This document shows positions 59,101 to 64,000 of a stretch of 64,000 bases of DNA, one piece after another. The DNA lies in assembly GCA_910578115.1 (NCBI GenBank), contig CAJTPO010000023.1, positions 1 through 64,000 on the forward strand, read 5' to 3'. This stretch comes from an uncultured Lachnospiraceae bacterium (GTDB taxonomy: Bacteria > Bacillota > Clostridia > Lachnospirales > Lachnospiraceae). Position 1 is the stretch's first letter, and the number at the start of each line of letters is the position of its first letter. The position numbers and the translations under genes were made by a program. The notes under the pieces were generated by a model that saw nothing but the letters and a program-made list of their open reading frames with translations, did no database searches and had not been told where the DNA came from.

Positions 59101-60486
59101 TCAAACCGTAAACGTTTTGTAAAACACGATCCGCACCGTCGTCCCTTCCCCGACCGTACTCTCGATCTTAAGCTCCGCCCCATGCAGCTGTGCGATCTTC
59201 TCGCAAAGCGCCAGCCCCAGGCCGCTGCCGCCCTCCCTGCGGTTCCTGGCCTTGTCCACCATATAGAATGCTTCCGTCACCTTGGAAATCTCCCGCGCCG
59301 GAATACCGCACCCCCAATCCTGCACCGTGATCTGTTCCCCCGCTGCCGTCAGCGCAATGACACCGCCGTCCGGGCTGGCTTTGATCCCGTTGTCGATCAG
59401 ATTGATCAGCAGACTCTCGAACAGATCCCTGTCCATCCTCCGCGTACCCATCTCGCAAAAGCAGCGCAGCGTCATCCCTTTTTCCCGCAGATGCGCCTCC
59501 TCCGCCCTGGCCACACTGTTTAAAAGCGCCTCCACCGAAACCTCTTCCATACAGATGCTGTCATTGTCATACATGCCGAGCAGGCTCATCAGCTTACTGC
59601 CAAGCCGGGAAAGCCGGCCGCACTCCTCATGGATATGACGCAGCGCCCTCTCCTTCTGCTCCTCCCGCAGCTTGACGTGCAACAGGGAATCCGCATATCC
59701 CATAATGGACGTCATGGGCGTTTTCAGCTCATGCGTCAGACTGCCCAGCATCTGCCTGCGCCGTTCCGATTCCCGCGAAAGCGTCTCCACCTGTTCCTCG
59801 ATCCGATCCGCCATCTCGTTAAAAGACACTGCCAGCATCCCGATCTCATCCCGCGTCCGTACATCGGCCCGCCGCTCCAGCCTGCCGCCGCTGATATCCC
59901 GTGCCGCACGCTGCAGTTCCCGCAGCGGAGCCAGACTCCGTCGCACCGCCGCAAACGCAAGCAGTGCAGCCAGCAGTGACACGCCGGCACAAATACCCGC
60001 ACAGAGCAGACTCTGTCTGTAAATATCCTCATAGACCGGCGTGATATCCTGAATCCCGATCAGTGTATACTCCTTTGCCCCTGCGGCAGGCACCGCTCTG
60101 CCCACCAGCAGAAGATATCTGTCCTCACTCTTCTGGATCACACTGCGCTCCGACCACCTTATGTCCGTGGGATCTGCCAGCTCATAGGAAGTCCTGTTGC
60201 AGACCACCTCGCCCCCTTCTACCAGAATATAATGCGCAGGGGCGTATTTCTGCAGCACATAATCGTAATAGGAAGCCAGCGTGGCATCCGTAAAATCGGC
60301 CATCAGCTCATATTCCAGTTCCTTCCCCACGACACGGGCCGCCGCCGTCGTCTGCTGCTCATAGCTCTCCACCGTTTTCTCCCTGTTATAATATGCCGAC
60401 TGGTAAATCACTGCCGCCCCCGATACCGCACTGCCAATAAACAGCGCCGCCGCCGTGATCAATGACACCTTAAACCGAAGTTTCAT
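59101..60486 (-). CDS. sensor histidine kinase
   Basis: 461 aa. Membrane helices lie at about residues 9-29 and 160-182 with a small extracellular sensor between them. HAMP follows at about 183-235, then HisKA with the phosphorylated His in LGSLTHELKTPMTSIMGY, and HATPase with NLIDNGIKAS, DWGCGIP and GSGLGLALCEKIA. The gene begins immediately after the response regulator stop, so the two are a coupled pair. Signal unknown. Confidence 0.93.
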   Translation of the reverse strand: MKLRFKVSLITAAALFIGSAVSGAAVIYQSAYYNREKTVESYEQQTTAAARVVGKELEYELMADFTDATLASYYDYVLQKYAPAHYILVEGGEVVCNRTSYELADPTDIRWSERSVIQKSEDRYLLLVGRAVPAAGAKEYTLIGIQDITPVYEDIYRQSLLCAGICAGVSLLAALLAFAAVRRSLAPLRELQRAARDISGGRLERRADVRTRDEIGMLAVSFNEMADRIEEQVETLSRESERRRQMLGSLTHELKTPMTSIMGYADSLLHVKLREEQKERALRHIHEECGRLSRLGSKLMSLLGMYDNDSICMEEVSVEALLNSVARAEEAHLREKGMTLRCFCEMGTRRMDRDLFESLLINLIDNGIKASPDGGVIALTAAGEQITVQDWGCGIPAREISKVTEAFYMVDKARNRREGGSGLGLALCEKIAQLHGAELKIESTVGEGTTVRIVFYKTFTV

Positions 60487-61152
60487 CTACCCCATATCCT
60501 CCAATCGATACCCCGTCTTGGAAATTGTGCGGATCACATCATGGAAGTCCAGCTTTTTCCGCAGCTGCCCGATATGTACATCCACCGTCCGCGTCTCCCC
60601 CACATAATCCGTTCCCCAGAGCCTGTTTAAAAGTTCCTCTCTGCTGAACGCCACATTCCTGCCCTGCGCCAGCGTCACCAGCAGCTCATATTCCATCGGT
60701 TTTAAATTCACCCGCACTCCCGCCTTCGTCACGCTGTGTTCCTTCAGATCGATCACCACATCGCGCACGCAGATCCGCTCCCTGCCGCGTCCCGTCCGCT
60801 TCAACACCTTTTCCATGCGCACCAGAAGCTCCAGTATTTCAAAAGGCTTGACGATATAATCCTCCGCCCCGCTCTTTAACCCGTGCACCTTCGAAAGGAC
60901 GTCGTCTCTGGCCGTCAGATAGATGACCGGAATCTGCGCCGCCTGCAGATCCTCCATCAAAGCAAACCCGTCCTTCCCCGGCAGCATCACATCCACCAGC
61001 GCCAGCGCCGCGTCGTCAAATGTCCCCTCCGCGATCCCCTGCGCCGCACTGACGCCGTCAAACAGCGGAAGCGGCTCATAGCCGGCCGCTTCCAGATTCA
61101 TACAGATCAATTCCGATATTACGGTATCATCCTCTATCACTAAAATCTTCAT
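60487..61152 (-). CDS. OmpR-family response regulator
   Basis: 221 aa from ATG 61152. The receiver has E7, D8 and D9, phosphoacceptor D54 in ALVDVMLPG and the lysine in YIVKPFE. The C-terminal winged helix ends in HDVIRTISKTGYRLEDMG. The long upstream frame is not translated, since it crosses the promoter region. It pairs with the kinase downstream. ATGGT-type direct repeats near 61280-61300 may be its own binding site. Confidence 0.93.
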   Translation of the reverse strand: MKILVIEDDTVISELICMNLEAAGYEPLPLFDGVSAAQGIAEGTFDDAALALVDVMLPGKDGFALMEDLQAAQIPVIYLTARDDVLSKVHGLKSGAEDYIVKPFEILELLVRMEKVLKRTGRGRERICVRDVVIDLKEHSVTKAGVRVNLKPMEYELLVTLAQGRNVAFSREELLNRLWGTDYVGETRTVDVHIGQLRKKLDFHDVIRTISKTGYRLEDMG

Positions 61153-61277
61153 GGTAATTCCCGCTTTCCTTCCCTTTTTACGCGCTTGATCAAATCGGCA
61201 GTACCACAGCCTTCCCCAGCCTTCCCCATTCACATACTGAAAGCGCTGCTGCCTCCACACCAGCGCACATATTTTTA

Positions 61278-61301
61278 CTTTACCATATTTTAACCATAAA
61301 A
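61278..61301 (-). promoter_or_regulatory. direct repeats upstream of the regulator gene
   Basis: On the minus strand ATGGTTAAAAT is followed directly by ATGGTAAAGTA, an 11-base repeat matching at about seven positions. OmpR-type regulators often bind such repeats near their own promoters. Confidence 0.35.
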
Positions 61302-61410
61302 AAAGCAACAAAATGTAAACAGGCTATGGTCTCTTGCTGTATCGACATTGCCCTATTCTATTTGTAATATTTTCCCCAGTGAGCAGGTGCTATACTTGAT
61401 TTACAATAAG

Positions 61411-61515
61411 CTATAGTAAACGACATAACAAATTTCTGTTTCCGGCTCTTGCAGAAGCCATATACGGTAGCTTCTACAAGGCCGAAAATGAAATTTCTAA
61501 TGTCGTTAACTATAA
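61411..61515. mobile_element. MITE-like element, copy A
   Basis: About 105 bp with terminal inverted repeats TATAGTAAACGACAT and ATGTCGTTAACTATA, matching at 14 of 15 positions. It aligns with the reverse complement of copy B at 47810-47913, and the ends match the short copy C at 24665-24700. An ORF across it on the minus strand is a by-product. The TATA at each end would fit a TA-type target duplication. Confidence 0.72.
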
Positions 61516-61551
61516 AAACCTGACACATTTTAAATAAATGGGTCTGCTCTA

Positions 61552-61580
61552 TTGACATTACGTAAATTACGTAATATATT
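61552..61580 (+). promoter_or_regulatory. hicAB promoter with operator
   Basis: TTGACA at 61552-61557, 17 bases, TATATT at 61575-61580. The spacer consists of two tandem ATTACGTAA units, each containing the palindrome TTACGTAA (61557-61574), a fitting operator for the ribbon-helix-helix tail of HicB. Confidence 0.8.
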
Positions 61581-61586
61581 AAGCAT

Positions 61587-61649
61587 ATGAGAAGGAAGAT
61601 AAATGAAAACACCGCAAAATCAATTCTCAAAACGGCAGGACTGCAATAG
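61587..61649 (+). pseudogene. hicA toxin remnant
   Basis: A 20-codon frame starts seven bases after the -10 box and ends in ENTAKSILKTAGLQ, which matches the C-terminal end of HicA toxins (typically KSILKQAGL). The N-terminal 40 to 60 residues, including the catalytic histidine region, are missing. The toxin is therefore deleted while promoter and antitoxin remain. Confidence 0.65.
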
Positions 61650-61685
61650 TATCCTGCTCCTGCTATTATTAAGGAGGCTTCTGTT

Positions 61686-62063
61686 ATGGCAGAATATGTC
61701 TATCCGGCTGTTTTTCATCCCAATGAAGACGGCTCTTATACCATCACCTATCCTGACCTGCCCGGCTGTACCAGTGAGGGAAAAAATCTGGGAAATGCCA
61801 TGTATATGGCACAGGCAGCCCTGACACATTGGATTGAATACCTTACTGACAAGCAGCAGCCCATTCCCCCGGCCAGCGGTCTGCAGGCTTTCGGAACATT
61901 ACCGGGAGAATTCGTTAACTTCATTCGCGCCGATCTCAAAGATAACCGCGCCGTAAAGCGCACTGTCAGTATCCCCAAATGGATGGATGATAAAGTGCGT
62001 GAAACAGGTTTAAGCCTCTCCCGTGTATTACAGGATGCGTTAAGCGAGCGGTTAACACTTTGA
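61686..62063 (+). CDS. hicB: HicB-family antitoxin, without intact toxin
   Basis: 125 aa behind AAGGAGGCTTCTGTT. Residues 1-75 are the HicB partial RNase H-like domain, with YPAVFHPNEDGSYTITYPDLPGCTSEGKNLGNAMYMA. The C-terminus, KRTVSIPKWMDDKVRETGLSLSRVLQDALSERL, is a ribbon-helix-helix for DNA binding. It normally neutralises HicA, an mRNA-cleaving toxin, and represses the operon. Here hicA is reduced to its last codons, so HicB is an orphan that could still repress its own promoter or counter other HicA proteins in the cell. Confidence 0.9.
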   Translation: MAEYVYPAVFHPNEDGSYTITYPDLPGCTSEGKNLGNAMYMAQAALTHWIEYLTDKQQPIPPASGLQAFGTLPGEFVNFIRADLKDNRAVKRTVSIPKWMDDKVRETGLSLSRVLQDALSERLTL

Positions 62064-62066
62064 TAA

Positions 62067-62106
62067 GAAAAGGGCAGAACATCCTGCAAAAATGTCCTGC
62101 CCTTTC
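62067..62106. terminator. bidirectional terminator
   Basis: GAAAAGGGCAG/CTGCCCTTTC pair with an inner ACAT/ATGT stem around CCTGCAAAA. It lies between convergent hicB and glgP. Confidence 0.85.
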
Positions 62107-62129
62107 TCATTACAAAATAACCTCTATTC

Positions 62130-64000
62130 TTATCTCAACTTCCAGATATCCCGGTTATACTCCTCGATCGTTCTGTCGGAAGAGAAGAATCCCGCCCTGG
62201 CGATGTTGACAAGCATCATCCTGCGCCACTTCGCCTGATCCTCGTAATCTGCCATCATCTGATCCTTCACCTTAATGTAATCCTCCAGATCCAGCAGCGT
62301 CATGAACCAGTCCTTATTCAACAGCTCCTTGTACAGTCTCTCCAGATTCTTCTTATGGCCCGCCTTCAGCGCCTGCCTGCCGACAATAAAGTCAACCGCT
62401 TCCTTGATCACCGGACTCTTCTTATAATAATCCATGGAGACATAGTCCGCTTTCTCATAATGCTTAATGACCGTCTCGGACTTCTCACCGAAGATATAGA
62501 TATTCTCGTCACCCACCAGGTCATTGATCTCCACATTCGCTCCGTCTGACGTGCCCAGCGTCACCGCCCCGTTCAGCATATACTTCATATTACCGGTGCC
62601 CGATGCCTCCTTGGAAGCAAGGGAGATCTGCTCGGAAATATCGCAGGCCGGAATCATCTTCTCCGCATATGCCACGTTGTAGTTCTCCACCATCAGCACC
62701 GTCATGTACGGGCTCACATCCGGATCGTTGTTAACGATCTCCTGCAGTACCAGCAGCAGGTGAATGATATCCTGCGCGATGATATAGGCCGGAGCCGCTT
62801 TCGCACCAAAGATAAAAGTCATCGGCCTTGCCGGCTTCTTACCCGCCTTGATCTCCAGATATTTGTGAATGATATAGAGCGCGTTCATCTGCTGCCGCTT
62901 ATACTCATGCATCCGCTTACTCTGCAGGTCAAAGATAGAATCCGGATTCAGCGTAATGCCTTCCACTTCCTTCACATACGCCGCCAGATCCTTCTTCCGG
63001 TTCATCTTGATCTCTGCGATCCGGTTTAACACCGCCTCATCGTCCTTAAAGTCCAGCAGCTGCTCCAGCTTATCCGCATCCTTCTTGTAACCGTCACCGA
63101 TGGTCTCAGACAGGAAGGTCGCCAGCTCATGGTTACAGGACAGCAGCCACCTTCTGAACGTGATACCGTTGGTCTTATTGTTAAACTTTTCCGGATAAAT
63201 CTTATAAAAGGCATTCAGCTCGGTATCTTTCAGGATTTCCGTATGGATCGCTGCCACACCGTTTACCGAGAACCCGTAATGGATGTCGATATGCGCCATA
63301 TGCACCCTGTCATCCTTATCAATGATCTGCACCTTGGGATCCTTATACTTCTTCGCCACACGCTTATCCAGCTCTTTAATAATCGGCACCAGCTGCGGCA
63401 CTACCTTCTCCAGATACTTAAGCGGCCATTTCTCCAGTGCCTCCGCCAGAATGGTGTGGTTCGTATAAGCACAGGTCCTGCTCACCACGTCGATGGCCTC
63501 ATCCATGGTAAGAGCCTTATCGTTTACAAGAATCCTGATCAGCTCCGGGATCACCATCGTCGGATGGGTATCATTGATCTGGATCACCGCATGATCATAC
63601 AGTCTGCGCAGGTCATACTGCTTTTCCTTCATCTCTTTTAAAATAAGCTGCGCCGCATTGCTCACCATAAAATACTGCTGATAGATACGCAGCAGATTGC
63701 CGGCCTCGTCGGAATCATCGGGATACAGGAACAGCGTCAGGTTCTTCTCGATGTCTTCCTTGTCAAAATCAATGCCTTCCTTAACAATGCTCTCATCCAC
63801 GCTCTCAATGTCGAACAGCCTCAATTTATTGACACCATTGTCATATCCGATCACGTCGATATCATACAGTCTGGAAGTCACCTTCCTGTCGCCAAAAGCC
63901 ACTTCGAAGGATGTATCCGTCTTCGTCAGCCAGGACTGCTCCTCGATCCAGTCATTGGGCTGTGCTGTCTGCAGTCTGTCCTTGAACACCTGTTTAAAAA
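62130..64000 (-). CDS. glgP: glycogen/maltodextrin phosphorylase (5' end off window)
   Basis: The visible 623 codons are the C-terminal three quarters of a GT35 phosphorylase; the frame continues past the right edge (KQVFKDRLQ reads on without a start). The PLP-binding lysine is in SLASKEASGTGNMKYMLNGAVTLGTSDGANVEI, and NDTHPTMVIPELIRIL and NKTNGITFRRWL are further signatures. The enzyme releases glucose-1-phosphate from alpha-1,4-glucans with phosphate. It may work with the GH13 enzyme in storage or maltodextrin use. Confidence 0.96.
   Translation of the reverse strand, partial: FKQVFKDRLQTAQPNDWIEEQSWLTKTDTSFEVAFGDRKVTSRLYDIDVIGYDNGVNKLRLFDIESVDESIVKEGIDFDKEDIEKNLTLFLYPDDSDEAGNLLRIYQQYFMVSNAAQLILKEMKEKQYDLRRLYDHAVIQINDTHPTMVIPELIRILVNDKALTMDEAIDVVSRTCAYTNHTILAEALEKWPLKYLEKVVPQLVPIIKELDKRVAKKYKDPKVQIIDKDDRVHMAHIDIHYGFSVNGVAAIHTEILKDTELNAFYKIYPEKFNNKTNGITFRRWLLSCNHELATFLSETIGDGYKKDADKLEQLLDFKDDEAVLNRIAEIKMNRKKDLAAYVKEVEGITLNPDSIFDLQSKRMHEYKRQQMNALYIIHKYLEIKAGKKPARPMTFIFGAKAAPAYIIAQDIIHLLLVLQEIVNNDPDVSPYMTVLMVENYNVAYAEKMIPACDISEQISLASKEASGTGNMKYMLNGAVTLGTSDGANVEINDLVGDENIYIFGEKSETVIKHYEKADYVSMDYYKKSPVIKEAVDFIVGRQALKAGHKKNLERLYKELLNKDWFMTLLDLEDYIKVKDQMMADYEDQAKWRRMMLVNIARAGFFSSDRTIEEYNRDIWKLR

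Noticed and set aside
61358..61630. A 90-codon minus-strand frame over the region before hicB
   Set aside because: It consists mainly of the MITE-like copy A and the hic promoter region. The other MITE copies do not keep the frame open.

Overview
The window looks like a chromosome segment from a gut-type Lachnospiraceae (Clostridia, Firmicutes). The support is AGGAGG-type ribosome binding sites throughout, a rplM-rpsI pair with a consensus promoter, YesM/YesN-type two-component systems with CUT1 sugar ABC genes, several lipoproteins, a yybP-ykoY riboswitch and typical Firmicute tRNAs. The exact genus cannot be read from the sequence.

Bases 1 to about 14,300 are the right-hand part of an integrated phage-like element that continues off the left edge. 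A minus-strand early operon runs from 10,690 down to 1. It carries many small genes, a truncated PAPS-reductase-like protein, an MT-A70 DNA methyltransferase, a DUF4406-like protein, a HUH rolling-circle Rep protein, a membrane-anchored SleB-type hydrolase, a VRR-NUC nuclease, ParA, a ParB-DUF3850 fusion and an ArpU/sigma-like regulator. Its promoter is a perfect TTGACA-N17-TATAAT covered by three 15-bp operators, opposite a cI-like repressor. To the right are a second XRE regulator, a voltage-gated K+ channel as apparent cargo, a tyrosine integrase, an autoregulated ribbon-helix-helix protein and 11-bp direct repeats next to the 3' end of rpsI, the likely attachment site. I counted 22 copies of the octamer GGCAGCAG in this element, all on the minus strand. 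A small antisense RNA is predicted in the leader of rep.

From 14.3 to 38.2 kb are chromosomal genes: rpsI-rplM, a DegV protein, a sugar-uptake locus (esterase, two permeases, binding protein, YesN and YesM regulators), a CaCA cation exchanger under a Mn2+ (yybP-ykoY) riboswitch, two MATE transporters, a membrane lipase, and two tandem large lipoproteins that fuse an Asp-box beta-propeller-like part to a solute-binding domain. An OmpR-type two-component system is divergent to those lipoproteins. A candidate 75-nt small RNA and tRNA-Leu follow.

From 38.3 to 47.8 kb are six tRNAs (Lys, Gln, His, Arg, then Gly, Pro), a giant secreted Ig-like/beta-helix protein split by a +1 frameshift, a phosphodiesterase, an RdgB-like pyrophosphatase, an amidase-fold protein lacking its zinc ligands, and a THUMP-domain RNA methyltransferase. 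From 47.6 to 64 kb are a tiny Asn/Gln/Ser-rich protein, a DUF1700-like protein, metN-metI-metQ with cysK, a polytopic membrane protein, an AraC regulator with a GH13 glucosidase, a lipoprotein with its own two-component system, an orphan HicB antitoxin behind a deleted hicA, and glycogen phosphorylase running off the right edge. Three copies of a roughly 105-bp MITE-like inverted-repeat element are scattered through the chromosomal part.
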